Shown one piece after another: positions 18,238 through 27,258 of a stretch of 64,000 nt of DNA. The notes under the pieces were generated by a model. It made no database searches. It saw only the letters and a program-made list of their open reading frames with translations, and was not told the origin of the DNA. Each line of letters begins with the position of its first letter. Position 1 is the first letter of the stretch. Both the position numbers and the translations under genes were made by a program. Source of the DNA: CBDCVD01 sp965224015 (GTDB lineage: Bacteria > Pseudomonadota > Alphaproteobacteria > Rhizobiales > CBDCVD01); contig OZ245032.1 of the NCBI GenBank assembly GCA_965224015.1, positions 1,240,001 to 1,304,000 on the forward strand, written 5' to 3'.

Positions 18238-18450
18238 CTATAGGAGATCCTGCCTGCGCTGGCGTGCCTGAGCCTTGCGTCGCGCCAGGTTTTTGCGCAG
18301 GGCGGCCTTCAAGCGGGCCCGCCTCCCCTGCCCCAATGTTGACTGTTTGCCGGCAACACCGGACACATCCTGATCATCAATATCAGATGGACTGGGCAAA
18401 GCTGTTTCTGCTTTATCGGTCTTGGTATTACGGTCCGCGGGTCGTGTCAT
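18238..18450 (-). CDS. Small conserved basic protein upstream of murA
   Basis: 70 residues, rich in Arg, Lys and Ala, ending LKAALRKNLARRKAQARQRR. Short proteins with this LxANLxRRKAQxR tail are commonly found beside murA in alphaproteobacteria, which supports a real gene although the function is unknown. No membrane segment or signal peptide. The N-terminal third is low-complexity and acidic to neutral. Confidence 0.65.
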   Translation of the reverse strand: MTRPADRNTKTDKAETALPSPSDIDDQDVSGVAGKQSTLGQGRRARLKAALRKNLARRKAQARQRRQDLL

Positions 18451-18504
18451 AAAAGTTGCCTTATCGCGCTGGGAGGGAAATCAAGTCCGTACCCTTTTGG
18501 GCAA

Positions 18505-18585
18505 ACGTGAGCATAGGTTTATCATCAGTAGGCGTGTTGTATGAGATCAGCATGGGTTTAGTTGTACCCATTTTGCTATAGAATA
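18505..18585. repeat. Recombined C/D fragment
   Basis: GATCAGCATGGGTTTAGTTGTACCC (one D arm) is joined directly to the C end ATTTTGCTATAG. It looks like a deletion derivative of the C/D element between the small basic gene and tRNA-Thr. Confidence 0.5.
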
Positions 18586-18709
18586 ATCCTGAAAAGCTCC
18601 GGTGTGCAAGCCGTCGTTTCCAACCCCAGCGCTATTCATCAACTTTTATGCGAATTGATTTACATTTGCCCTTTAGCATGCCATAATTTGGCAATTCAGA
18701 ATATGTGGA

Positions 18710-18784
<75 letters not shown>

Positions 18785-19032
18785 GTTTTTCCCTTATATT
18801 TCAACACACTACAAAATACCTATCTTGCAGGTTCTTGCGGCAAAAAGCAGAACGTTGCAAGAACGTGTGTCAAAAATTGGCACAAAACTGACACAAGCCA
18901 CCCCCTGTTTGTTCTCGCCCTAGCGCTGTGTGAAAGCACTCATGCGCGAACAAAATTTCTCAATAAAATCCCACTGGAGAATCGCAATGACTTTGTGCGC
19001 CGCTGTGAGCGCCTTCTTGCAAGGAGGTGTCT

Positions 19033-19395
19033 ATGAGCGGCTATCTTGACGGCGATTTGCGCGCGCGCCTCGGCAAGACGATCGACTGGCTGCTGATCGA
19101 TTGCACCCTGCATCGCCACACCGGTATGCAAAGCGATGGGCTGGGTAACACCATCCCGACTTTTGCCAACACGCCAGCGCTCGGCATGGTTGACGCCTTC
19201 GAGGTTGATCGCGCAAACGCCTATCAAATCCCCCGCGACGATGTCAAAATCATTGTCACGCAAGATTCCATCTCACCGCATCAACTCAGTCTCGACGACG
19301 AGATTTCAATTCGCGGCCAACGCTTCCGGCTGATTGCCGTTGATGCAGACGCCGCCCTGGTGGCGTTCGTATGTCAAGCGAGGGTGAAGCGATGA
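19033..19395 (+). CDS. Phage head-tail joining-like protein
   Basis: 120 residues from the ATG at 19033, which has AGGAGG five bases upstream. Size and the QISLDDEISIRGQRFRLIAVDADAALVAF-like C terminus (beta-rich, ending in a basic tail) resemble small head-tail connector proteins of HK97-type phages. Assignment relies on size, sequence feel and the neighbouring terminase and capsid genes. It is not adjacent to them any more because a toxin-antitoxin cassette intervenes. Confidence 0.5.
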   Translation: MSGYLDGDLRARLGKTIDWLLIDCTLHRHTGMQSDGLGNTIPTFANTPALGMVDAFEVDRANAYQIPRDDVKIIVTQDSISPHQLSLDDEISIRGQRFRLIAVDADAALVAFVCQARVKR

Positions 19396-19400
19396 CGCGC

Positions 19401-19688
19401 TTAGCCAACCTTTGCCATCGGCTCAATCGCAGCGACATCTGTGACGGCCGTATCCAGGTCATAGGCATTTTGCAGGTTCAACCAAAACATCGCGCTATTG
19501 CCAAAGTACCGACCGAGCCGCAACGCCGTATCGGCTGTAATCGCTCGTTGTTCACGCACAAGGCTTTCAATGCGATTGCGGGGAATGTTCAAGGCTTGCG
19601 CCAGACCATAAGCTGTCAGATTGTAATCAGCCATGAATTCTTCGCGCAATATTTCGCCAGGGTGAACGGGTTTTCTTTTCATAGCCAT
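19401..19688 (-). CDS. higA: HigA family antitoxin
   Basis: 95 residues with an XRE-type helix-turn-helix (AYGLAQALNIPRNRIESLVREQRAITADTALRLGRYFG) and the VHPGEILREEFM start typical of HigA/VapI antitoxins. It binds and neutralises the toxin encoded just upstream and should repress their joint promoter. The pair is six bases apart on the minus strand and lies within the prophage remnant. Confidence 0.92.
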   Translation of the reverse strand: MAMKRKPVHPGEILREEFMADYNLTAYGLAQALNIPRNRIESLVREQRAITADTALRLGRYFGNSAMFWLNLQNAYDLDTAVTDVAAIEPMAKVG

Positions 19689-19694
19689 CTGCCC

Positions 19695-19976
19695 TCAATG
19701 ATAGTCAACAACCTCGACATTGTGCGGACCGTCGCTTTCCCAGTTAAAGCAAATACGCCATTGGCGATTAATACGAATAGACCATTGACCATCACGGCCG
19801 CCGCTCAATTTTTCCAGACAGTTGGACGGTGGAACACGCAAATCCTCAACGGTTGTTGCGGCATCTACCATGCGGAGCTTTCGCGTGGCACGTTCTTGAA
19901 TCTTGCTCGAAAACTTGCGGATACGAACACCCTCAAACAGGTCCTGTGTCCGCTTGTTTTTGAAACTTTGAATCAC
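19695..19976 (-). CDS. higB: HigB family toxin (RelE superfamily)
   Basis: 93 residues, typical length. MIQSFKNKRTQDLFEG at the start and SGGRDGQWSIRINRQWRICFNWE near the end are signature HigB sequences; the arginines in the latter contribute to ribosome-dependent mRNA cleavage in characterised members. The toxin gene precedes the antitoxin gene, the usual higBA order. Confidence 0.92.
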   Translation of the reverse strand: MIQSFKNKRTQDLFEGVRIRKFSSKIQERATRKLRMVDAATTVEDLRVPPSNCLEKLSGGRDGQWSIRINRQWRICFNWESDGPHNVEVVDYH

Positions 19977-20313
19977 TTAAGTAACGTACTGCAAAAGTGT
20001 ACGAATGTCAAGGCTGATACAGAAAAAGAAAGGTAAAACGTAAAGGGCGCACCCCATAAGGCGCGCCCGAAAATCTTGCCTAACGGACGGGAAAATGACG
20101 GTGGCGTTAGGCTCGTACTGGCTACCACGGGACGCGATCAAAGTCCATACCGCAGTGCGAAAGGCTGAAGCAGGATCGCCAAAAAGTAGAACCGCTCTCT
20201 GAAGTAGCAGCCAACCTACACGCGAGGTTCCTTGGCGACGTGTAGGGCCCAAAAGCGACGGGCGGCGCCGCGGGTCCCGTAATAGAAACGGCGCGATATA
20301 TATTATTAACTAA
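19977..20313. other. Unassigned part of the prophage region
   Basis: No convincing gene. An interrupted + strand frame around 20095-20200 (beginning MTVALGSYWLPRD) may be a relic of a phage gene, but it is too short to name. GGGCGCACCCCATAAGGCGC at about 20044 can fold into a short hairpin. Confidence 0.35.
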
Positions 20314-20484
20314 GAGCCTGATTGGAAATTCAATTTGCGACATCCAATGCGTCGGTTTTAGGATAAAATGAAACCATTTGTGCCCTTATGGAAGGCTGAA
20401 TGTTGTACAGGAGCAGGAAAATCGCCAAAATCATATGCAATTTTAGTCAGCTACGATGGTGGCACCGAATTTTGAATCAGACTC
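20314..20484 (+). mobile_element. Family E element, 171 bp
   Basis: Ends GAGCCTGATTGGAAATTCAA and TTTTGAATCAGACTC are imperfect inverted repeats. TAA flanks both sides. A second copy in opposite orientation at 27892-28062 differs by about one or two bases. No coding capacity; an apparent ORF across it is not real. Confidence 0.85.
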
Positions 20485-20599
20485 TAATTTCCAATAGTGC
20501 ATTGATAGTCTCGGTTCACCAGTTTAATGCCCTAAATTTTACCATGGAAATTTTCTTCTCGCCGCATCGTCTTCATGATATTCATCAAAATCCCCTTAA

Positions 20600-21034
20600 T
20601 TACTTAACTTGTTGGCGACGTTGTGTTGCACGCAGGACTTTCTCTAGAAATTTACCAGTATTGCGATCGATAGTCGCAGTAATCATAGTAGCCGGGCATT
20701 TGATACCGGTTGGTGTTGCAATAACTGGTAACTGGTAGTAAGCATCTTTTGAATCGTTGAGTTCGATATCCCATTTCCCTTCAAGCGTTTTCTGGATAGT
20801 TTGGCCCAAATAACGCGATAAACGATCAAATAAAATTTTATTTTCAGGAGATATCGCTTCTGTTATAGAAGAAAATTTTTTCAATACCATCTTCTCAAAT
20901 ATTGGGATTGACTCTATAGAATAATCCAAATTTTGAGCTGAGCTAGGTGGCAACTCGCGCATGAATGCGTCGAGTTCAGCATCCATATGAAACAACCAAG
21001 TTTCAAAATCGTCACGTGTGATTTTTTTTGTCAT
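20600..21034 (-). CDS. Putative immunity protein of a toxin cassette
   Basis: 144 residues, soluble, acidic at the start and basic at the end; AT-rich compared with core genes. It lies immediately downstream of a toxin-domain reading frame on the same strand, separated only by a family A element (21039-21139), which is the standard toxin then immunity order. I do not recognise the family; the role is inferred from position. If it still works it would protect against a matching toxin from related strains. Confidence 0.45.
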   Translation of the reverse strand: MTKKITRDDFETWLFHMDAELDAFMRELPPSSAQNLDYSIESIPIFEKMVLKKFSSITEAISPENKILFDRLSRYLGQTIQKTLEGKWDIELNDSKDAYYQLPVIATPTGIKCPATMITATIDRNTGKFLEKVLRATQRRQQVK

Positions 21035-21038
21035 ATTA

Positions 21039-21139
21039 TACCAAGGGTCTTTAACAATGACTCATGGCTTAGCGTCAAAGAGGTATGTTATCAAGGCAGT
21101 ACACCAGTCGGCGTGTCTATAAAGCCAATACCGCTGGTA
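21039..21139 (-). mobile_element. Family A MITE, 101 bp, TTA duplication
   Basis: TACCAAGGGTCTTTAACAAT at one end and CCGCTGGTA at the other, flanked by TTA (21036-21038, 21140-21142). It separates the toxin remnant from its presumed immunity gene. Confidence 0.9.
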
Positions 21140-21149
21140 TTATGTCTCG

Positions 21150-21749
21150 TTAGCTCCCACCAGTAAATGGGATGCCAGCATTTTTCAGCTTGTTCTTCAA
21201 CGGTTGGCTCGCCTTATCCTCAAAATGCCATCGGATATCCCATCCTTCTTCGACTAACAGCTTGTCTTTTGCAAGCTGGGAGCGCACGGTGGGGCTTAAT
21301 GATGCGTAACCGGACTTCACCTCTACACCTCGTTGTGTCGCAACATCGGCAATGTCCAATTGCCGTGATTGACCAGTTCCACCAACATTTTGAATAGTCA
21401 CTTCTCTTTGACCCCAGCCAAGCCGTTGATGATAATTATCTGCAATACGATGTGCATCGCTCGCACGTGTCATATTGTTATCGTAAGTTTTGCTCCAGTG
21501 GTAATAGTCCCACTGCCCGTCACCATAGGCTGCGTCCACGTTGTCACCGGCCTGTTTGTAGTACCAGGGCCGTTGCCACAGCCACGGCGCGAGGTGTTGA
21601 TCGCCGCGCGCACCCGCGACCAGGCGCGTATCGCCTGGGATTTTGTCGCGGGGTTCTCCCGCTCCCTGCCAGACGAGGCTCAATCGCAGTTGATCTTTCG
21701 CCGCTCGCCAAGATTGGAAATCGAATACGAGGGAGACGGTGGCGGGCAT
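21150..21749 (-). pseudogene. C-terminal nuclease domain of a polymorphic toxin, fragment
   Basis: The genuine part is about 21150-21575. It ends in a restriction-endonuclease-like core, with RQLDIADV followed by GVEVKSGYASLSP (the D...E-x-K pattern) and a C-terminal GIPFTGG, as in REase-fold toxin tips. The preceding residues WYYKQAGDNVDAAYGDGQW look like linker. Upstream of about 21575 the frame runs antisense through a terminase gene, so the delivery part of the toxin is missing. It resembles the cargo ends of T6SS or contact-dependent effectors. An immunity-like gene follows. Confidence 0.6.
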
Positions 21750-22475
21750 TTTGTCCGCGCCATCGCTGCTGACGGCAAGTCGACGTTGGGCACGGCACCC
21801 ACCCTCGTTTTAATGGACGAGCGCGGCCATTGGCCCCTGGACAAAGGCGATGATTTGGAACACGCGCTCCTTTCCGGCCTTGGCAAGCGGGATGGCCGCG
21901 CGTTGATTATCTCCACAAGCGCGGCGGACGATACGCACCCGTTTTCGAAGTGGATAGACGAGCCTCAGGAAGGCGTCTTTGTGCAAGAACACCGCTCCGC
22001 CCCTGGCCTGCCCGCTGATGATAAAACGAGCTTGCTGATCGCCAATCCAGGGGCCCCTCATGGTATCGGCTCCAGTGTCGAGTGGCTGCAGGCGCAAGGG
22101 CGCCGCGCCATCGCAAGAGGTGGATCGACCTTAAACAGTTTCCAGCTGTACAACCGGAATGAACGGGTAAGCGGCGAGGCGCGTGACTTGTTGCTGACCG
22201 TTGACGAGTGGCTCGCCTGCGAGTCGGATGTGCTACCGCCCCGTGAAGGCCCTGCCGTAGCAGGTATCGACCTGGGTAGCAGCGCGTCCATGAGCGCAGC
22301 GGCGTACTACTGGCCCGCGACCGGGCGTTTGGAAGTGGATCACATCGCGCCAGTCAGAACCCACCCTGAACTGACCTTCGAGCTTGGCAATCTGCAAACC
22401 CTTTGCAGCCCCTGTCACACGCGCAAGACGCGCGTTGAATGCGGCCATGCGCCGTCCACAACCCGGAGCGCCTGA
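21576..22475 (+). pseudogene. Phage terminase large subunit fragment fused to an HNH endonuclease tail
   Basis: From about 21576 the frame reads PRREVLIAARTRDQARIAWDF, then TLVLMDERGHWPL (Walker B) and GRALIISTSA, typical of the ATPase part of a phage terminase large subunit. The N-terminal Walker A part is missing, replaced by toxin sequence on the other strand. The nuclease part begins (AGIDLGSSASMSAAAYYWPATGRLE) and then switches to DHIAPVRTHPELTFELGNLQ...CSPCHTRKTRVE, the end of an HNH nuclease. Two deletions therefore produced a chimeric open frame; no function is expected. Confidence 0.75.
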
Positions 22476-22523
22476 AATGGCTTTCCTTGCTTAAAACTCC
22501 CCTCCCAACTGAAAGGAACCCCA

Positions 22524-23465
22524 ATGCTACAATCTGTTGAAATCTCCCGCCGTCAATCAGAGATACGGCAAGAGCTTGGCACCCTGGTTGCCAAGCCCGA
22601 CCCGAGTGAAGACGAAACCCGCGCCCTGGAGGCGCTTGACAGCGAATACCGCGCCAATGAGGCCCGCTTTCGCGCCGCTCTCATTGCTGAAGATACCGAG
22701 CGTGACGAAGCGAAAGGCGAGTTGGAGACGCGATCCGAGCGCGAATGGTCTGAGTTGATCTACAACTTCGAGGTGCGGCAAGTGGCGCTGGCGCTGTTTG
22801 AAGGCCAGGCTTTGGACGGCCCCACCAACGAGATCGTAACCGAGCTTCGTTCCAAGGGCGGCTATCGCGGCCTGCCTGTGCCCTGGGAGGCCCTCGAGAC
22901 AAGAGCCGGTGAAACGGTGGCAGCGGGCACCCCGGACCCCATCCGTACCGCGCCGATTATCGGGCGCTTGTTTGCCGGATCGGTAGCTGCGCGCATGGGC
23001 GGCTCCATGATCAACATCGGCGTCGGGGAAGTGGAGTATCCGGTCACGACAAGTTCGGTTGCCGCCGGTTGGGCGGCCAATGAGACCGGTAACGTTCCTG
23101 GCCCGTCGCCGTTCACCACCCTGGACCGGCCTTTAAAGCCCGATCACACGCTTGGTATTCAAATGAAGCTGACGAGGAAGTCCCTCAAGCAATCGGGGAC
23201 CGCTCTCGAGCAGGCGGTACGTCGCGACATGAACGGCGCGATCTCCGAGGCCATAGACCAGGCGGTGTTCCTTGGCACAGGGCGCAACGGGCAACCGACC
23301 GGTCTTTTTACCGGCGCATCGGGCTGGGGCGTGAAAGAAACCAACGTCAACGCCGCCGCTTCATGGGGCGTAACTCAGACCAATGTTAATGTTCCGCGAT
23401 CAAGTTCGTTTTGGTTTGTCCTTCGTTGCCGGTTTCTTCCGGTCATTACCTCTTGCTTGCACTGA
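22524..23465 (+). pseudogene. HK97-family major capsid protein, C-terminally truncated
   Basis: About 290 residues match the family: an N-terminal coiled delta domain (RRQSEIRQELGTLVAKPDPSEDE), then RLFAGSVAARMGGSMINIG, AANETGNVP and LTRKSLKQSGTALEQAVRRDM...LGTGRNGQPTGL, the capsid core. Homology stops near 23390 and the last 25 residues are unrelated. Capsid genes of this type usually encode about 400 residues, so the C-terminal third is gone. Confidence 0.8.
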
Positions 23466-23565
23466 ATAACGGTGGTAAGTGAAAAAAATAAAATCTATGA
23501 TTTTGCAATCTCTCTTATTTGCAGCGGGGGGAAAATGTAATATTTAGGCACGCCGGAACCATATA

Positions 23566-24342
23566 ATGAGTAAAGCGCCTGGCCCATTTGAGCCGAAAGT
23601 AGTTGCTACAGCAGCCCCGTGCAAAGCGGTCGATCAAGATCCCGTGAAAGTGCCAAATCGATTCAATGTCTTGGTATCAAGTGCATTGTCTTTTTTATGT
23701 TCGGCCTGACCTCTTCGATAATCGGACCAACTATTATCGACCTTTCAGCTGCAGTCGGAATTTCGATAGCTGCAGCAGGTCTTTTGCGATCCGGTCGCCA
23801 AATTGGACAGTTTCTCGGTTTTTTGATGTTAGGTCGCGCCGCTGACCGATACGATTTGCGTTGGCTGGCTCTTGTCGGCGGCTTAGTTATGGGACTTGGT
23901 CTCATCCTTGTGTTTAGAGGAGGAATAGCAATTGCAATTTCAGCTTGTTTGTTGTGGGGCTTGGGCCATAGTACGTTTAACCTAGCTCCTAATGTTGTGA
24001 TTGGTAGGGTATTTGAGAAACGAGGCTCAGCAATTATGACTTCACTGCATGGCGTTTATGGTGTAGGTGCCATTGTCGGCCCATGGTTTGTTGAACTTTT
24101 TCGCGCTTATGGTGTTGAAGTTATTTACAGCATTGCAGGCATCATGTCGACAATAGCCGGGTTTGTATACTGGGTAAGCCGGGTTTGTATACTGGGTAAC
24201 AACACGTAATCTTGTGGAAAACGTTTCTCCCGAAAAAAAGATACATGCCGAAGCAACCGCAATAATCAATCTGAAAATATTTTTGCCATTCGCACTTTTA
24301 GTGCATGTATCCATTCAGGCTACATCGAAAAGACGAGGGTGA
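23566..24342 (+). pseudogene. Major facilitator transporter, frameshifted and truncated
   Basis: Reading from the ATG at 23566 gives a plausible start (MSKAPGPFEPKVV...NVLVSSALSF). A six-T run near 23690 lacks one base and shifts the frame into FMFGLTSSIIGPTIIDLSAAVGIS, followed by membrane segments and the GRAADRYDLRW loop characteristic of MFS carriers. At 24155-24198 a 22-bp unit is duplicated in tandem, which breaks the frame again; with one copy removed, reading continues YWVTTRNLVENVSPEKK and further to a stop at 24342. Only about 260 of the usual 400 residues are left. Substrate unknown. Confidence 0.8.
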
Positions 24343-24399
24343 TCCTACTCTAGCCCGGTCTTTATTTTGGACCTGCGTTTTTGCGATCCATCCCTCGCC

Positions 24400-24429
24400 G
24401 CTGAGCGGGGCAAGCTTGCCCCGCTCAGC
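24400..24429. terminator. Perfect 30-bp palindrome
   Basis: Arms GCTGAGCGGGGCAAG and CTTGCCCCGCTCAGC meet without spacer. It is followed by ATTTACTTT and not a clean T-run, so it may be a terminator hairpin of the lost downstream end or an element end. It lies between the dead MFS gene and the family B element. Confidence 0.5.
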
Positions 24430-24467
24430 AATTTACTTTAGCAAATCAACCAGCATAATCATAAGAC

Positions 24468-24635
24468 AAGCGTATCAGGTCTTAATAGAACCCATTCTGT
24501 TTCTCGATTGGCGAAGCGATTCCCAAGTTCAAGGCGATCGAAGAGCGATGTTTGTCCATCTCTCGAGAGCGGCGTGGGCGTGGGCGTTGCGCCAATCGAG
24601 AAACAGAATGGGTTCTATTAAGGCCTGATACGCTC
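24468..24635. mobile_element. Family B element, short 168-bp form
   Basis: Ends AGCGTATCAGGTCTTAATAG and its complement finishing GGCCTGATACGCT enclose a core sharing GAGCGATG and CTCTCGAGAGCGGC with the longer copies, while the central part with the GGGGCTATTTGC segment is absent. The inner ends GTTTCTCGATTGGCG mirror each other, so the whole can fold as a hairpin. It ends 29 bp before the next gene start. Confidence 0.8.
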
Positions 24636-24664
24636 TAAGACAATTGGGATCAGGGCAGAGGCCC

Positions 24665-25549
24665 ATGGACAATTTTTTAAAGCGACTCAAATGGATGGAC
24701 TACGCTATTCTCGCAGTCCTCATTGGGTTGGCGGCGTTTATCGTCTACAGGATCGAGGGAACGCTTAACTACAGCTGGCGTTGGGAAAACATTCCCAACT
24801 ACATATTCCGCTACAAGGAGAGTGAGGACCGGTGGGTTGCAAATTTGCTCATTCAAGGGCTGTTCGCCACAATCCGAATTAGCATATATGCCAGTTTTCT
24901 GGCTTTGGTTTTCGGCGTTATCCTTGGAATCGCGCGCTGCTCTATCAACTTAACTGTCCGTATGCTGGCGCGAACTTACCTCGAATTTCTGAGGAATGTT
25001 CCACCCGTTGTGGTGATCTTTATTTTCTTTTTCTTTCTGTCTGAGCAGTTGATTATCGCGCTCAATCTGGAGAGCTGGGCGCGCGGTATTGCCCGTAGAG
25101 AAGACAATGACGTCTGGGAATTCTTCTTTGGAGACATGCGCCGCTTTCCGCAATTAATATCAGGGGTCATTGTTTTGGCTCTTTTTGAAAGTGCATTTGT
25201 CGGTGAAATTGTGAGGGCCGGCATACAAGCGATCCCTAAAGGTCAAAGCGAGGCGGCACGATCGATTGGAATGACACGCTTTCAGGAACTTCGTTTTATT
25301 GTTTTGCCTCAGGCAATGCGAAAAGTTGTTCCACCGATGGCCAATCAGTTCATTAGCCTAGTGAAAGATAGCTCGCTGGTGTCGCTGATTTCAGTGCAAG
25401 AATTGACATTCAAGACGGTCGAACTTGTTACTTCGACTCGTATGATTTTTGAGGCTTGGCTCACCGCCGCCGCATTCTATTTCATTATTTGCTTTGGCCT
25501 TTCGCGCCTGTTTGCAAGACTGGAACGCAACGACACAAATAAACATTGA
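24665..25549 (+). CDS. Amino-acid ABC transporter permease, orphan
   Basis: 294 residues from the ATG at 24665 (an upstream GTG-like start at 24644 is less likely). About five membrane segments, the LLIQGLFATIRISIYAS start of the HisM/GlnP permease domain and the EAA loop SEAARSIGMTRFQELRFIVLPQAMRKVVPP are clear. Such permeases import polar amino acids together with a second permease, an ATPase and a binding protein; none is nearby. Family B insertion upstream and an effector island downstream have replaced the partners. Its frame is intact. Confidence 0.85.
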   Translation: MDNFLKRLKWMDYAILAVLIGLAAFIVYRIEGTLNYSWRWENIPNYIFRYKESEDRWVANLLIQGLFATIRISIYASFLALVFGVILGIARCSINLTVRMLARTYLEFLRNVPPVVVIFIFFFFLSEQLIIALNLESWARGIARREDNDVWEFFFGDMRRFPQLISGVIVLALFESAFVGEIVRAGIQAIPKGQSEAARSIGMTRFQELRFIVLPQAMRKVVPPMANQFISLVKDSSLVSLISVQELTFKTVELVTSTRMIFEAWLTAAAFYFIICFGLSRLFARLERNDTNKH

Positions 25550-25590
25550 AGCCATAGAACCTGCTGATTAAGTGACAATCCGAAATATTA

Positions 25591-25665
25591 GAGCATCGGG
25601 CGTTTAATTTGCAACAATAACCCCCGTTATGGATAAGGACCTTTTTCTGAGGCTTTATCGGTTTC
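25591..25665. repeat. Family F fragment
   Basis: GAGCATCGGGCGTTTAATTTG and TTATGGATAAGGACCTTTTT match the ends and flank of the 427-bp family F element at 51270-51696. The other end is absent. Confidence 0.5.
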
Positions 25666-25708
25666 TGGTGGGGTCCAAGCCGGCCATTTTTCGGGGCAGG
25701 TCAGACCC

Positions 25709-25995
25709 ATGCCCGCAGCATACAGAAAAGGCGATGTTGGCTCTGAGCATGGATGCTTTTCGCCCTCTGCGGCACTGGCGGGTAGCCCAAATGTTGACGT
25801 GAACGGCAATTGGTGCCAGGTTCGCCCACAGTCTTTTTTAACAACCGTGAGGCGGGCCGAATTGGCGATCCTATAACCTGTGGCGGGTTTGATGCAACCG
25901 GATCAGGCAACGTATTGATCGGCGCGGAATCGCCGCCAGGATTAACGCGATCGCCGTTTTGTGATACCTGTGAAGATAAAGCCTCAAAAGAATAA
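25709..25995 (+). pseudogene. PAAR-motif spike-tip protein, frameshifted
   Basis: From the ATG at 25709 the frame starts like a PAAR protein (MPAAYRKGDVGSEHGCFSPS, then GSPNVDVNG). The second PAAR half, GSPTVFFNNREAGRIGDPITCGG...GSGNVLIG, follows in the next frame. About 25-30 residues of the middle repeat are missing, so a deletion joined the halves out of frame. PAAR proteins sharpen the tip of the type VI secretion spike and carry effectors. It lies just before a DUF4123 adaptor gene, the usual neighbour. Confidence 0.7.
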
Positions 25996-26009
25996 TTTTG
26001 GTGGTCATA

Positions 26010-26999
26010 ATGTCCCCTCTCGTTAGAACCTATCAATCGCTTTGTAAGCAGGGGCAGAGCGTGGGAGCACAACCCTATCTTGTGCTGGATGGGGCGTGGC
26101 AAGAAGATTTAATCGGCAAGATTCGGGAACATGATGAAGGCTGGGAGCCTCTGATGGGCGCGCCGGCAGAGTTGAAACATGATTCGTATATGTGCTCACC
26201 GTTGCTGGTTGATCTGCGGATGCACAGCTTTGCGTTTGATGAGTGGATTGTGGGCGATTTTTTGGAAAAAATCGGGATTGTAGTTTTTTCCAAAGCAAAA
26301 ATCAATGAGTTGCGACGATCGTTAAAGCGATTTTTGCATGTGGCAACGCCGAAAAACACAGAGCCGGTTTATTTCCGGTTTTTCGATGCACGCACGCTTT
26401 ATTGTTTTCTGCACTATGGATACCCGGATCAATGGCAGGATTTTTTCCGCGATGTCTCTTTGATAGCCGCCCCTTATGATTATTCCGCCGGTTGGGCCGT
26501 TCGTCAGATGGATGGAGAAGTTTTGAGGTTTGGTGTCGAAAAGCAAGGGGGTCGGGGTTGGAAATGGCACACGCACGAAAACAAAAACCGCGCCGTGGAG
26601 CATTATCGCGCCAGCTTTCCGTTTCGCACCATTGACGAACGTCAATACACCGACATGATGCGTTGCGCCGAACTTTCTTTTTATCACGAGATAAAGGATA
26701 AGATAAAAAAAATATCCTTAGATATTATAGATTCACCAGCATCTCTGCCTTTTGGGGAGATACAAAAGTTGGCGGAAAAATCGCGTCAGTTTCGCGCTAA
26801 AGGTGAAGATGCGGTTATGTATTTTTGTGTTCTTGGTTATTTGTTCGGCAATGAATTTTATAACGGAGAATTATTCAAAGAGTACATGAAGATACAATAT
26901 AGGCTCCCGGAAGAATTATATGCGAATATTATTTATGAATATGCGCTGGATGTGAATTCAAATGAATTAAAGGCACTGGTTCAACCATGGATACAGTAA
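26010..26999 (+). CDS. DUF4123 domain protein, T6SS effector adaptor
   Basis: 329 residues from the ATG at 26010. QPYLVLDGAWQEDL at the start, APAELKHDSYMCSPLLVDL, and VYFRFFDARTLYCFLHY are recognisable DUF4123 blocks. Such proteins load an effector onto the PAAR/VgrG tip and act in the cytoplasm. The C-terminal 110 residues are helical and AT-rich in coding. The gene follows the broken PAAR gene and precedes unknown AT-rich ORFs that are candidates for effector or immunity genes. Confidence 0.75.
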   Translation: MSPLVRTYQSLCKQGQSVGAQPYLVLDGAWQEDLIGKIREHDEGWEPLMGAPAELKHDSYMCSPLLVDLRMHSFAFDEWIVGDFLEKIGIVVFSKAKINELRRSLKRFLHVATPKNTEPVYFRFFDARTLYCFLHYGYPDQWQDFFRDVSLIAAPYDYSAGWAVRQMDGEVLRFGVEKQGGRGWKWHTHENKNRAVEHYRASFPFRTIDERQYTDMMRCAELSFYHEIKDKIKKISLDIIDSPASLPFGEIQKLAEKSRQFRAKGEDAVMYFCVLGYLFGNEFYNGELFKEYMKIQYRLPEELYANIIYEYALDVNSNELKALVQPWIQ

Positions 27000-27008
27000 G
27001 GATATATT

Positions 27009-27245
27009 ATGGGTGGTAAAATCGATGCAGCTAGAAAATTGGTTGATATATTGAAGAGGTTGCCTGGCGGTCGTCAGAAACAAAGCGCTCCTGCTCGAAT
27101 GTCTCCTGCTCTCGTTCGTTCGAAATCACGCACTCGTACTCGAACGTCTCCTGCTCCAACGTCTGATGTTCCTTCAGGAGATAGCAAAGAAGGGGTAGAT
27201 TTTTCCAAACTTGAGGAACTTGATGTAGATTTTTTAGACGAATAG
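27009..27245 (+). CDS. Small basic protein, unknown
   Basis: 78 residues, starting 9 bp after the DUF4123 stop. A basic N-terminal half (RKLVDILKRLPGGRQKQSAPAR), a repetitive SRTRTRTSPAPTS middle and an acidic tail (KLEELDVDFLDE). It is probably translationally coupled. The odd charge split could fit a linker or PAAR-like fragment, but no family is recognised. Confidence 0.45.
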   Translation: MGGKIDAARKLVDILKRLPGGRQKQSAPARMSPALVRSKSRTRTRTSPAPTSDVPSGDSKEGVDFSKLEELDVDFLDE

Positions 27246-27258
27246 AAGGACAAGCTCT

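Larger units (their letters stand above)
19022..23465. mobile_element. Degenerate prophage with inserted cargo
   Basis: Phage genes remain in the order head-tail joining-like, terminase large subunit (both ends missing, fused to HNH) and HK97 capsid (3' truncated). Inserted among them are higBA, a toxin/immunity remnant and elements E and A. No integrase, portal, protease or tail gene is present, so it cannot produce phage. The left boundary is near tRNA-Thr; the right boundary is the abrupt end of capsid homology near 23390. Confidence 0.75.

Noticed and set aside
20400..20738. 112-residue + strand ORF starting in element E
   Set aside because: It runs through element E and antisense to the immunity-like gene; the same sequence at 27.9 kb is plainly repeat DNA.
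21369..21575. N-terminal 70 residues of the long terminase reading frame
   Set aside because: They are antisense to the toxin-tip sequence; terminase similarity starts only near 21576.
25627..26102. Minus-strand ORFs across the PAAR region
   Set aside because: They are antisense to clear PAAR sequence (GSPTVF, GRIGDPITCGG).
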